Assembly: GCA_036406615.1 (NCBI GenBank)
Contig: DASXAQ010000089.1
Location: forward strand, 1-40,612
Reading direction: 5' to 3'
DNA length: 40,612 nucleotides
From: DASXAQ01 sp036406615
Lineage (GTDB): Bacteria > Actinomycetota > UBA4738
Within the stretch, counting starts at the first letter, position 1; each line of letters starts with the position of its first letter. The notes below the pieces were generated by a model that worked only from the letters and a program-made list of their open reading frames with translations, made no database searches and had not been told where the DNA came from. A program made the position numbers and the translations under genes. Shown piece by piece: positions 1-8,900 of this stretch.

Positions 1-1569
1 AAGTTCGACGAGCTGTTCGCGCTGGAACTCGGCGTCGCCTACCGGAAGCGGCGGATCGAACGGGGCGCGAACGGGGTGGCGCACGATGTCGACGGCGACC
101 CGGCGCGGCGGTTCCTGGACGGCCTTCCCTTCACGCTGACCGGGGCGCAGGCGCGGGCGATCAAGGAGATCGGCGCGGACCTCGCCGCCGCACGGCCGAT
201 GAACCGGCTGCTCCAGGGCGACGTCGGGTCCGGCAAGACGGCCGTCGCGCTGTACGGGGCGATGGTGGCGATCCAGTCCGGACACCAGGCCGTGATCATG
301 GCCCCCACCGAAGTCCTTGCGGGGCAGCACTTTCGAAGCGTCGCCACCCTGCTCGAACCGCTCGGCGCCCGCAACGCCAACGAAGCTCCCGGGAGCGCCG
401 GCCCGAAGTCGAAGGCCGCGCCCGACGACCAGACCAGCCTGTTCGGCGACGAAGGGCCGGACGGCGCCGCCCCCGACCGGCCGTCCGATCCGGGCGCTCG
501 CGACGCGGTCACGTTCGCATCGCTGACGGCGTCGGTGACGGGCAAGGAGCGCGCCCGCGTGCTGGAGGGCGTCGCGGACGGGAGCATCGACCTCGTCGTG
601 GGCACGCACGCCCTGGTGCAGGAAGGCGTGGCATTCGCCGATCTGTCGGTGGCCGTCGTGGACGAGCAGCACCGGTTCGGCGTGCATCAGCGGGTGTCGC
701 TGAAGGAGAAGGGCGCGCATCCGGATGTGCTGATCATGACGGCGACGCCGATCCCGCGGACGCTCGCGCTGACGTACTACGGCGACCTGGACGTGTCGGT
801 GCTCGACGAGATGCCGGCCGGCCGCACGCCTCCCCGGACCACGGTCGCGCGCACGTCGCAGGAGCGCGCCGACGCCTACGACCTGGTGCGGCGCGAGCTG
901 GGCGCCGGGCGCCAGGCGTTCGTCGTGTGCGCCGCCATCGACGAGGGGAACCGGCTGGAGGTGAAGGCCGCCGAACGCGAGGCGGAACGCCTTCGGGCCG
1001 AGGTGTTCCCCGACCTTCGGATCGCCTTGCTGCACGGCCGGATGCGCCCCGGCGAGAAGGATCGCGTGATGGACGAGTTCCGCACCGGGGACGCCGACCT
1101 GTTGATCTCGACCACGGTCATCGAGGTCGGCGTCGACGTGCCGAACGCGACGGTGATGCTGGTGGAGAACGCCGAGCGGTTCGGCCTGGCGCAGCTGCAT
1201 CAGCTCCGCGGACGCATCGGCCGGGGAGAGCACGCGTCCTACTGCGTCCTGTTCGACGAGAGCCTGGAGGACAACCTGGAGGCGCGGGCGCGTTTGGACG
1301 CCATGCTCGCCACGACCGACGGGTTCGCGCTGGCCGACGAAGATCTCCGACTGCGCGGCGAGGGGACGCTGTTCGACGTCAAGCAATCGGGCATGCCGGA
1401 CCTGAAGCTGGCCACGCTCGCTGAGGACGCGGAGCTCGTCGCGCGCGCACGCTCGCGCGCGTTCGACGTGATCGACCGCGATCCCGGGCTCGACGAGCAC
1501 CCCGAACTGCTCGAGCTGCTGCGCCAGACGTTCTCCGGCGACGCCATCGAGTGGCTCTTCCACGGTTGA
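1..1569 (+). CDS. recG: ATP-dependent DNA helicase RecG (C-terminal part, 5' truncated)
   Basis: RecG remodels stalled forks and branched DNA. The reading frame is already open at base 1 (KFDELFALEL, the usual lead-in to the helicase core), so the gene begins outside the window. About 522 residues remain; the N-terminal wedge domain is missing from view. Visible motifs are Walker A GDVGSGKT, the DEQHRFGV box, MTATPIPRTLALT, and the helicase C-terminal signature STTVIEVGVDVPNA followed by QLRGRIGRG. An insert of about 47 residues rich in Ala, Pro, Asp and Gly (nt 367-507) sits between PTEVLAGQH and the following helicase segment, and contains QTSLF. Mycobacterial and streptomycete RecG have a shorter loop at this place. 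The stop lies 6 nt before rsmD, so the two genes are probably cotranscribed. Identity is secure. Confidence 0.97.
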   Translation, partial: KFDELFALELGVAYRKRRIERGANGVAHDVDGDPARRFLDGLPFTLTGAQARAIKEIGADLAAARPMNRLLQGDVGSGKTAVALYGAMVAIQSGHQAVIMAPTEVLAGQHFRSVATLLEPLGARNANEAPGSAGPKSKAAPDDQTSLFGDEGPDGAAPDRPSDPGARDAVTFASLTASVTGKERARVLEGVADGSIDLVVGTHALVQEGVAFADLSVAVVDEQHRFGVHQRVSLKEKGAHPDVLIMTATPIPRTLALTYYGDLDVSVLDEMPAGRTPPRTTVARTSQERADAYDLVRRELGAGRQAFVVCAAIDEGNRLEVKAAEREAERLRAEVFPDLRIALLHGRMRPGEKDRVMDEFRTGDADLLISTTVIEVGVDVPNATVMLVENAERFGLAQLHQLRGRIGRGEHASYCVLFDESLEDNLEARARLDAMLATTDGFALADEDLRLRGEGTLFDVKQSGMPDLKLATLAEDAELVARARSRAFDVIDRDPGLDEHPELLELLRQTFSGDAIEWLFHG

Positions 1570-1575
1570 GGGGCC

Positions 1576-2118
1576 GTGAGGGTCATCGCCGGCAGCGCGA
1601 AGGGCCTGCGGCTCGCCGCCGTCCCCGACGGCACGCGGCCGATGTCCGACCGCGCCCGCGAGGGCCTGTTCTCCAGCCTCGGGACGGCGGTGCACGACGC
1701 GCGCGTCCTCGACCTGTTCGCCGGAACGGGCGCCCTGGGCATCGAGGCGCTGTCGCGTGGAGCGGCCCGGGCCGTGTTCGTCGACGACAACCCGGCGGCG
1801 GCGGCGGCGGTGCGGGAGAACCTGAACCGGACGAACCTGTCGAACCGGGGCCGGGTGCTGCGCCGCGACGCCCGGCGCGCGCTTCACAAGGACCTCGGCG
1901 CGTTCGACCTCGCGCTGCTGGACCCGCCGTATGACGCCGACCACGCCCTGCTCGACGCGGTGCTGGCCGATCTCGCAGGTCAGGGGCTGGTTTCGGCGGG
2001 CGCGCGGGTCGCTCTGACCAGGCGAACGGGGAGTTACACGCCGGTAATTCCGCTAGACTGGCGCTCCGACCGGCGGCTTTCCTACGGCGATTCCGTCGTC
2101 CTCGTGTTCCAGGCGTAG
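1576..2118 (+). CDS. rsmD: 16S rRNA (guanine966-N2)-methyltransferase RsmD
   Basis: SAM-dependent enzyme that makes m2G966 in 16S rRNA during 30S assembly. At 180 aa it has the family's usual length. The N-terminal MRVIAGSAKG is the typical RsmD opening. Motif I (DLFAGTGALGIEALSRGA) binds SAM, and LLDPPYD carries the DPPY catalytic motif of N6/N2 amino-methyltransferases. The GTG start is supported by this N-terminal match and by its position 6 nt after the recG stop. In many bacteria rsmD directly precedes coaD, as here. Confidence 0.95.
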   Translation: MRVIAGSAKGLRLAAVPDGTRPMSDRAREGLFSSLGTAVHDARVLDLFAGTGALGIEALSRGAARAVFVDDNPAAAAAVRENLNRTNLSNRGRVLRRDARRALHKDLGAFDLALLDPPYDADHALLDAVLADLAGQGLVSAGARVALTRRTGSYTPVIPLDWRSDRRLSYGDSVVLVFQA

Positions 2119-2135
2119 CAGCGGGAGGCTTCGAC

Positions 2136-2624
2136 ATGGGGCTTCGAGCCCTCTGTCCCGGGACCTTCGATCCCGTCACCAACGGACATCTCGACATCAT
2201 CGCCCGGGCTTCCCGGGTGTTCGACGGCGTGGTGGTGGCGGCGCTCGAGAACCCCGGCAAGGCCCCGCTGTTCCCCATGGAGGAGCGCGTGGCCATGCTG
2301 AAGGAAGCCGTGTCCACGCTTGACGGGGTCGAGGTCGTCGGCTACTCGGGCCTGCTGGTCGACCTGGCGGCCGACCAGGGCATCAAGGTCGTGGTCAAGG
2401 GGCTGCGGGCGGTCGCGGATTTCGACGTGGAGTTGCAGATGGCGCAGATGAACAACCGGATGACGGGACTGGAGACGTTCTTCGTTCCCACGAATCCGCA
2501 GTGGTCGTTCCTGTCGTCGTCGCTCATCAAGGAGGTCGTGCGCTTCGGCGGCACCATCTCGGGCATGGTGCCCGCGGCCGTGGAGGACCGCCTGCGCGAC
2601 AAGCTCGCCCCCGGGAGGGACTGA
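2136..2624 (+). CDS. coaD: Phosphopantetheine adenylyltransferase CoaD
   Basis: Transfers AMP from ATP to 4'-phosphopantetheine, giving dephospho-CoA, the penultimate step of coenzyme A synthesis. The 162-aa protein starts with the nucleotidyltransferase motif CPGTFDPVTNGH (TxGH), and has KGLRAVADFDVE and MAQMNNR in the substrate site. The C-terminal SSSLIKEV takes the place of the usual ISS(T/S)xxR loop. Shine-Dalgarno GGGAGG lies at 2123-2128, 7 nt before the ATG. It heads a run of tightly spaced genes through acyP. Confidence 0.97.
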   Translation: MGLRALCPGTFDPVTNGHLDIIARASRVFDGVVVAALENPGKAPLFPMEERVAMLKEAVSTLDGVEVVGYSGLLVDLAADQGIKVVVKGLRAVADFDVELQMAQMNNRMTGLETFFVPTNPQWSFLSSSLIKEVVRFGGTISGMVPAAVEDRLRDKLAPGRD

Positions 2625-2630
2625 GGCACG

Positions 2631-3182
2631 GTGGACATCACCACGCGACTGCAGCAATTGATCGAGATGGTGCAGGAGGCCAAGTCCATGCCCCTGTCCG
2701 CCAGTGTGCTCGTCAACCGGGAGGAGATGCTGGAGCTGCTCGAGGCATGTCAGAACGACCTGCCCGAGGAGATCAAGCAGGCGCGCTGGGTGGTCAAGGA
2801 CCGCGAGGAGCTGCTGGCGAAGGCGCGAAAGGACTCCGAGACGATCGTGGCAAAGGCGCGGTCCGAACAAGCCCGGCTGGTCTCCAAGGAGGAGGTCGTG
2901 AAGACCTCCCAGGAGGAGGCCGACCGCGTCCTGTCCGAGGCGAGCCTGCGCGCGCGGGAGCTTCGGCTCGAGGCCGAGGACTACGTCGACGCGAAGCTCG
3001 CGGCGTTCGAGATCGCCATGGAACGAACCGGGGCGGCGCTGGAGAAGGCCATCGGGCAGGTTCAGCGCGGCCGGGACAAGCTGCGCGGCGTCACGCCGGC
3101 CGAGCAGGAGTTCGGCCCGGGCACGCCCGCCGCCGGCGACGACGACACCACCGCGCTGTTCGACGTGGAGGAGCAGGCGTGA
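2631..3182 (+). CDS. SepIVA/DivIVA-like coiled-coil protein
   Basis: 183-aa soluble protein that is almost wholly helical and charged. An N-terminal segment (residues 1-50, containing SASVLVNREEMLELLE) precedes a long coiled coil (about 55-150) and an acidic tail with DDDTTALFDVEE. Between coaD and the DUF177 gene, Mycobacterium carries the septation factor SepIVA (Rv2927c), and the N-terminal segment resembles that family. Some databases label such proteins ATP synthase subunit B-like because of the helices, but no membrane anchor is present. The GTG start follows the coaD stop by 6 nt. A role in division or cell-wall synthesis is inferred from family and position, not from a motif. Confidence 0.75.
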   Translation: MDITTRLQQLIEMVQEAKSMPLSASVLVNREEMLELLEACQNDLPEEIKQARWVVKDREELLAKARKDSETIVAKARSEQARLVSKEEVVKTSQEEADRVLSEASLRARELRLEAEDYVDAKLAAFEIAMERTGAALEKAIGQVQRGRDKLRGVTPAEQEFGPGTPAAGDDDTTALFDVEEQA

Positions 3183-3715
3183 GCTTTCTCCTCGACGTCC
3201 GCGACCTGGTCGGCGACCCCGGCACGTCGCGCCGCGCGTCGGTCGAGGCGCCCGTGGCCGGACTGTCGACCGAGCTGTCGCGGGTCCCGCAGGACCGCCC
3301 CGTGCGCGCCGACGTGCTGATCGAGGCGCTGGTCGAGGGCCTGCTCGTGTCCGGCGAATTGAGCGGAACCGTGTCGGCCACGTGCGCGCGGTGCCTGACG
3401 GCGTTCGAAGCCCCGTTCCGCCTCGAGGTCGAGGAGCGGTTCGTGCCGGTCGCGGGCCCGGGCACGGAGGACCCAGACGCGTACCCGCTGCCCGCCGACG
3501 GGGTCATCGACCTGGAGCCGGTGGTCCGCGACGCGGTGATCCCCGCGATGCCGTTCTCGCCGCTGTGTCGCCCCGACTGCGAGGGACTGTGCCCGCGGTG
3601 CGGCGGCGACCGGAACCTGGGCGAGTGCCGCTGCGGCCCCGAGGTCGCCGACCACCGATGGACGGCCCTGGCCGACATCGAGTTTCCCGACGAGGCGCGC
3701 GAGCGCGCCAACTGA
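3179..3715 (+). CDS. DUF177 (YceD-family) protein
   Basis: 178-aa member of the YceD/DUF177 family, which in bacteria is encoded just upstream of rpmF and has been linked to 23S rRNA accumulation. Cys-rich segments occur at CARCL and in the C-terminal part with CEGLCPRCGG and CRC, suggesting a metal site. The GTG start overlaps the preceding stop (GTGA, 3179-3182), so translation is probably coupled. The same open frame extends upstream inside the SepIVA-like gene, but that part does not look like protein sequence. Followed by rpmF after 27 nt, the standard arrangement. Confidence 0.88.
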   Translation: MSFLLDVRDLVGDPGTSRRASVEAPVAGLSTELSRVPQDRPVRADVLIEALVEGLLVSGELSGTVSATCARCLTAFEAPFRLEVEERFVPVAGPGTEDPDAYPLPADGVIDLEPVVRDAVIPAMPFSPLCRPDCEGLCPRCGGDRNLGECRCGPEVADHRWTALADIEFPDEARERAN

Positions 3716-3742
3716 GCCGACCGACGAGAGGAGTTCACCACC

Positions 3743-3919
3743 ATGGCGACGCCGAAGCGGAAGAAGGGACGGGCCCGGACCCGGACCCGCGCCGCGCAGT
3801 GGCGGGCCGAGGCCCCCACGTACGCGGAGTGCCCGCAGTGCCACCAGCCGAAGCTGCCCCACCGCGTCTGCGCGAACTGCGGGTACTACGCGGGACGCCA
3901 GGCCGTCGAGGTCGAGTAG
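3743..3919 (+). CDS. rpmF: 50S ribosomal protein bL32
   Basis: 58-aa ribosomal protein beginning MATPKRKKGRARTRTR, a typical basic bL32 N-terminus. Two Cys pairs (CPQC at about residues 29-32 and CANC at 43-46) form the zinc-ribbon version of bL32. A Shine-Dalgarno AGGAG at 3729-3733 lies 9 nt before the ATG. It follows the DUF177 gene and precedes rnc, as in many bacteria. The protein is short but its identity is clear. Confidence 0.96.
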   Translation: MATPKRKKGRARTRTRAAQWRAEAPTYAECPQCHQPKLPHRVCANCGYYAGRQAVEVE

Positions 3920-3929
3920 CGGGGCCGGC

Positions 3930-4667
3930 GTGCCGCGACGGGCGACGCCGCTCGAAAAGGCGCTTCACGTCCGCTTCCGCAACGCCAAGCTGCTCGAGGC
4001 GGCGCTCACGCATCGTTCGTTCGCGTTCGAGCAGGGCGTCGAGGTCACCAACGAGCGACTGGAGTTCCTGGGCGACGCGGTCCTCGGCCTGGTCGTGACC
4101 GACCTCGCGTTCCGCGCGTTCCCCGCGCTGCCGGAAGGCGACCTGGCCAAGCTGCGCGCCGCGACGGTGTCGATGGCGACGCTGGCCGACGTCGCGCGAG
4201 ACCTGAGCCTCGGCGAGGCGGTGCTGCTTGGCAAGGGCGAGGAGATGTCCGGCGGCCGAGACAAGGCCAGCATCCTGGCCGACGCCCTGGAGGCCGTGCT
4301 CGGCGCCGTGTACATCGATCAGGGTTTGCAAAGCGCCTTCCGGCTGATCGAGCGCCTCTTCTGGCCTCGCGTCGCCGCGTACGTGCGCGGCGAGGGCGCG
4401 CGCGACTTCAAGACGTCGTTGCAGGAGCTGTCCGCCCAGGACCTGGGCCGGCTTCCCGAGTATCGCGTGGTCGAACAGGGACCCGACCACCAGAAGGAGT
4501 TCACGGCGACCGTGTTCCTGGGGGGCCGGGAGTTCGGCCGCGGCGTGGGCAGGTCGAAGAAGGAGGCCGAGCAGCAGGCCGCGCGGCAGGCGTTCGATCG
4601 CCTGGCCGACGAAGCCGGCCTCGCCGAGTCGCAGGAGATGGACCCGCATGCCCGCAAGAAGCGCTGA
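3930..4667 (+). CDS. rnc: Ribonuclease III
   Basis: Double-strand-specific endoribonuclease for rRNA precursor processing. 245 aa. The catalytic domain carries the signature NERLEFLGDAVLG (about residues 41-53) and the second acidic pair in KASILADALEAVLGA. A C-terminal double-stranded RNA-binding domain starts near DFKTSLQEL and ends in KKEAEQQAARQAFDRL. The GTG start is 11 nt after rpmF. The neighbourhood rpmF-rnc-mutM-acyP-smc is the standard actinobacterial order. Confidence 0.96.
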   Translation: MPRRATPLEKALHVRFRNAKLLEAALTHRSFAFEQGVEVTNERLEFLGDAVLGLVVTDLAFRAFPALPEGDLAKLRAATVSMATLADVARDLSLGEAVLLGKGEEMSGGRDKASILADALEAVLGAVYIDQGLQSAFRLIERLFWPRVAAYVRGEGARDFKTSLQELSAQDLGRLPEYRVVEQGPDHQKEFTATVFLGGREFGRGVGRSKKEAEQQAARQAFDRLADEAGLAESQEMDPHARKKR

Positions 4668-4683
4668 GAGGGGGAGAGCGCCA

Positions 4684-5526
4684 GTGGAGCTGCCGGAGGT
4701 CGAAGTCGTTCGGCGAGACCTCGAACGCGACGTGGTGGGCAAGCGGATCAAGGAGGTGGACGTCCGCCCGCAGCGCAACGCGATGCGCGTGATCCGACGC
4801 CATGCGCGGCGCAAGGAGTTCGCCGACCGGCTCGAGGGCCGCAAGGTCACCCGGGTCGATCGAAAGGGCAAGTACGTCCTGATGCATCTCGAAGGCGGCG
4901 AGGTGCTGGTCGTGCACTTCGGCATGGCCGGCCAGTTCCTGCGCGGCAACAAGCGCCAGCCGCTGCCGCTGCACACGCACGTCGTCATCGACTTCACCCA
5001 GGGCGGGGACCTTCGCTACGTCGACCCCCGAACGTTCGGCGAGATGTTCGTGGCCGACGCGGACGCCCTCGGCAAGGTCAAGGAGCTCGACCACATCGCG
5101 ATCGACCCGCTCGAGGACACGTTCACGTGGCAGCAGTTCTCGGCGGAGCTCGCGCGGCGGGCGTCGAAGCTCAAGCCGCTGCTGATGGACCAGAAGTTCG
5201 TCTCGGGCCTTGGCAACATCTACTCGGACGAGGTGCTGTTCGCCGCGGGGCTGCGGCACGACCGGATGTCGGATTCGTTGTCCTCGCAGGAGGTGCGGCG
5301 CCTGTACCGCGCGATGCGCGAGGTCGTCCAGGACGCGATCCGCTACCGGGGCACGACGCTCGACGACGAGGCGTACGTCGACCTGTTCGGCAAGCCGGGC
5401 GAGTTCCAGAACGAGCTGAAGGTCTACGGCCGCAAGGGGCTGCCGTGCCGCCGATGCCGGACCCCGATCGAGGCCGTGAAGGTCTCCGGGCGCACCAGCT
5501 ACTTCTGCCCGCAGTGCCAGAGCTAG
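4684..5526 (+). CDS. mutM: Formamidopyrimidine-DNA glycosylase (Fpg/MutM) with altered N-terminus
   Basis: Bifunctional glycosylase/AP lyase that removes 8-oxoguanine and FaPy. About 280 aa. The fold markers are present: catalytic-site Lys in RKGKYVL, HFGMAGQ, H2TH motif GLGNIYSDEVLF, GRTSYF Arg and the C-terminal zinc finger (CRRC ... CPQC). The oddity is the start. The family begins M-P-E-L-P-E-V-E with Pro as the N-terminal Schiff-base nucleophile. Here the frame reads ...A-P-V-E-L-P-E-V-E, and the only start with a good Shine-Dalgarno (GGGGGAG around 4671-4677) is GTG 4684, giving M-E-L-P-E-V. Met then takes the proline position and should not be trimmed before Glu. An upstream ATG at 4648 would add 12 residues and also leave Pro out of place. 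Confidence 0.92.
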   Translation: MELPEVEVVRRDLERDVVGKRIKEVDVRPQRNAMRVIRRHARRKEFADRLEGRKVTRVDRKGKYVLMHLEGGEVLVVHFGMAGQFLRGNKRQPLPLHTHVVIDFTQGGDLRYVDPRTFGEMFVADADALGKVKELDHIAIDPLEDTFTWQQFSAELARRASKLKPLLMDQKFVSGLGNIYSDEVLFAAGLRHDRMSDSLSSQEVRRLYRAMREVVQDAIRYRGTTLDDEAYVDLFGKPGEFQNELKVYGRKGLPCRRCRTPIEAVKVSGRTSYFCPQCQS

Positions 5527-5537
5527 CCGCTCGCCGC

Positions 5538-5798
5538 GTGCGGGTGGTGGTCACCGGGGACGTCCAGGGCGTGGGATTCCGCTGGTCATGCCGCGAGCAG
5601 GCGGCGGCGCTCGGGGTCGCCGGCTCGGTCCGCAACCTGCCGGACGGAAGGGTCGAGGGGTTCTTCGAAGGCACGCCGGACGACGTGCAGGCGATGATCG
5701 ACTGGTGCCGGCGGGGACCGCGTTGGGCCACGGTGTCGGCGATCGAGGTCCGCGAGGATCCACCGCTCGGCGAGCAGGGATTCGCGATCACGCGCTGA
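5538..5798 (+). CDS. acyP: Acylphosphatase
   Basis: 86-aa enzyme hydrolysing carboxyl-phosphate bonds in acylphosphates. The signature GDVQGVGFRW includes the phosphate-binding Arg, and the catalytic Asn is in SVRNLPDGRVEG. Length and start (GTG, giving MRVVVTGDVQGV) fit the family. It lies 11 nt after mutM and upstream of smc, a position conserved in Mycobacterium. Confidence 0.93.
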   Translation: MRVVVTGDVQGVGFRWSCREQAAALGVAGSVRNLPDGRVEGFFEGTPDDVQAMIDWCRRGPRWATVSAIEVREDPPLGEQGFAITR

Positions 5799-5812
5799 TC
5801 CTCCCGTTCGCG

Positions 5813-5828
5813 TCCCCCCGGCGGGGGA
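5813..5828 (+). terminator. Weak hairpin after acyP
   Basis: A 6-bp stem TCCCCC/GGGGGA with loop CGGC lies 15 nt after the acyP stop, with no T-run behind it. It may end the coaD-acyP transcript ahead of the separate smc promoter, but could also be chance in GC-rich DNA. The rest of 5799-5933 shows nothing else that I can assign. Confidence 0.3.
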
Positions 5829-5933
5829 GCAGACCGTCGGGGCCGCGGGGGATTTGCTCCGGCGAAGCCGCAGGTCGAATCACACCCATGGGATTTCGCG
5901 CGTCGAATCCCCAACCGGCCGCGATGGCGCTGT

Positions 5934-5939
5934 TAGCAT
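5934..5939 (+). promoter_or_regulatory. -10 element TAGCAT of smc (leaderless type)
   Basis: TAGCAT fits the actinobacterial -10 consensus TANNNT and ends 11 nt before GTG 5951, which lacks a Shine-Dalgarno sequence. A start of transcription near 5946 would exclude the upstream in-frame ATGs at 5888 and 5924. No clear -35 is visible. Confidence 0.5.
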
Positions 5940-5950
5940 CCGAATCCAAG

Positions 5951-8900
5951 GTGTTCCTTCGCTCGCTCACCCTTCGCGGGTTCAAGTCCTTCGCGGACAA
6001 GACCGTGCTGGAGTTCACGCCGGGGATCAGTGTCATCGTCGGCCCCAACGGCTCCGGCAAATCGAACATCGTCGACTCCATCGCGTGGGTGCTCGGCGAA
6101 CAGGGCCCGCGGACGCTGCGCGGCGGCCAGATGGCCGACGTGATCTTCGCGGGCAGCCCGGCCCGGCCGCAGCTGGGCATGGCCGACGTGCGCCTGATCA
6201 TCGACAACGAGGCCGGCCTCATCAAGGTGCCGGCCAGCGAGATCGAGATCAGCCGGTCGATCTTCCGCTCGGGCGACAGCGAGTACCGGCTCGGCGGCCG
6301 GCCGTGCCGGCTGCTCGACATCCAGGAGATCCTGTCGGACGCGGGGCTCGGGCGGGCGCTGCACGCGATCGTCGGTCAGGGCCAGCTCGAAGAGGTGCTC
6401 CAGGCGCGGCCCGAGGAGCGCCGCCAGTTCATCGAGGAGGCCGCCGGCATCGCGAAGCACCGGCGGCGCCGCGAGCGCGCGGAACGCAAGCTCGCGGGCC
6501 TCGAACAGGACCTGCTTCGGCTGAACGACGTGGCCGCGGAGCTGCGGCGGCAGCTGCGCCCGCTCGAGAAGCAGGCCGAGCTTGCCGGCAAGCACGAGGC
6601 GCTCACCGCCGAGGCGGGGGCCATCGCGACGCGGCTGGCCGGCGTGCGGCTGCGCGAGCTCTACCGCGACCGCGACCGGCGCCGGCCCTCGTGGCAGGAA
6701 GCCGAGGAGCGACAGGCGGCGGCGCGCGCGCGCCTTGACGAGCTCGGGTCGCAGATCGAGGAGCTCGAGGCGACGCTGTCACAGACGGAATCGCAGGAGC
6801 AGGCGACCGAGCGCGAGGACGCCGGTGCCCGCGAGTCGAAGTCGGCGGCCGAGGCCCGGCTGCGGACCGCGATCCGCCGGGAGGCCGAGGCCCGCGAGCG
6901 GCTGGCGGCCGCGACGGGAGGCGCGGGACGGCTGTTCACGCTGGAGGACGAGGTCCGCCGGCTCGAGTCGGCCCTGCAGGACACGCGGACGTCGGTCGAA
7001 TCGCGCGAGACGGAGCTGGACGGGGCCGAGGCGGAGTTCCGCCGGCTGGATCAGGAGCGTCGCGACGCCGAGGATGAGCGGCGCCGGGCAGAGTCCGAAC
7101 GGGCGTCGCGCCGCGCGGAGGCGGACGCCCTTCGCCGGTCGATCGCGTTGCAGCAGACCGAACAGGAACGGCTGGCGCGCGTCCTCGGCGAGGTCGAAGC
7201 GAACCTGACGCGGGCCGGCGAGCGCGAAGCGTCGCTCGAGGCCGAGATCGAACGGCTGGACGCCACCGAGACGCCCCTGGCCGCAGAACAGTCGGCGCTT
7301 GGCGAGGAGCGGGCCGCCCTGGCGCAGCGCGTCGCGGAGCTGGAGGCCCAGGAGCAGGGCCTGGCGGCCCGCCAGGAAGTGCTGGAGGCCAGGCGTTCCG
7401 AGCTGGCCGAGTCGCCCGGCGCCGCGTTCGCGCGGCGGCACGGCACGCGTCCCATCGGCGTGCTGCGGGACCTGATCACGGCGCCGGCCGGACTGGAGAC
7501 GGCGCTGCTCGGCGCGCTCGGCGCGTTCGCCGACGCGGTGGTGTACGCGTCGTCGGAGGACGCGGTGGCCGATGCTGCCGATGAGCCGGGCGCGGGCGTG
7601 CTGCTCGCGGTCGCCGATGGCGGCCCCGCTCGCTTCTCGCTCCCCGGCGAGCGGTCCTTCCTCGACGCGGTCACCGTCGATCGCCGCGTCATCGCGCTGG
7701 CGGGGTCGCTGCTCGCCCAGGTGTACCTGGCCGAGGACCTGGACCAGGCGGCTGCCAAGCATCGGGAGCACCCGCACGCGCAGTTCGTCACCCGCGAGGG
7801 CGTCGTGGTGGGACCGGCGTTCGTTCGCACGCAGGCCCGGCACGACCGGCGCCTGGAGGGCGTGCGCCGCGAGATCGCGTCGCTCGAGCGCGAGCTCGCC
7901 GGCGTGCGGCGCGGCCTGCGCGAGGCGCGTCAGCGTCTGGTCGAGTGCGGCGCGCGGTCCGAGCAGGTGCGCGTGGAGCTGGAGGGCACCGACCGGTTGA
8001 TCACGGCCGCGGCCGAGGAGCTGGCGAAGGTTCGGGCGGAGACCGCGTCGATGCAGCGCGAGCGCGAACTGCAGTCCGAGCGGCTGCACGAGACGCTCGG
8101 CACCGTGAACGCCGCGCGGCTTCGCCTGCCGGCAGATGCGGCCGACGATGCGGCCGCTCCCGAGCTGCCCCCGCGGCCCGAGCCTCCGATCCATCTGCGG
8201 GTCGAAGTCGAATCGCTGCGCCGCGAGCGCTCGCGTCTGGAGGCCGCGGCCTCGCGCATGCGAACCGAGATCCAGGAGCTGTCGGCCGAGGACCCCGTCG
8301 CGCTTCGAACCACGCTCGCGGAGGCGGAGGCCGAACGCATCGCCGCGGAGGCCGGGTTGTCGAGCGACGAAGCCCGGCTGGCGTCGGCGGAGGAGGCGCA
8401 TCGGGCGGCGGCCGACGCCGCGCGCGGCGCCCGGGACCGCGACGCCGAGGCCAACCGCGCCTGGCGCGAGCAGGCCGCCGAGGTGGATCGCCTCCGGCTC
8501 GATCACGAAGAGGAGGACCGTGCGCGCCTCGACCTCGAACGCCGGGTTCTCGAGGCCGAGCGGCTGCTCCGCGAAGGCCACGGGGTGGATCCGGGCGGCG
8601 CGGTCGCTCAGCTGGCGGACGACGACACCGTCGAGGTCCTGCAGCGCAAGGCCGACCTGGTGGCCCGCCGGCTCGAGATGGTCGGGAGGGTCAATCTGCT
8701 TGCCGCCGAGGAGCTCGGGTCGCTGCGCGAGCGGCACGACTTCCTCAACCGCGAGCTCGAGGACGTGAAGTCGGCGCGCCGCGACCTGCAGCAGGTGATC
8801 CGCGAGGTGGACCGGCAGATGGCGGAGCTGTTCGACGAGGCGTTCCGCGACGTGTCGCGCGAGTTCTCGTCGCTGTTCGAGACGCTGTTTCCCGGCGGCG

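Noticed and set aside
2501..3178. Long upstream extension of the DUF177 frame through coaD and the SepIVA-like gene
   Set aside because: The translation before 3179 is low-complexity Gly/Arg/Ala without family similarity, and the GTGA overlap gives a natural start.
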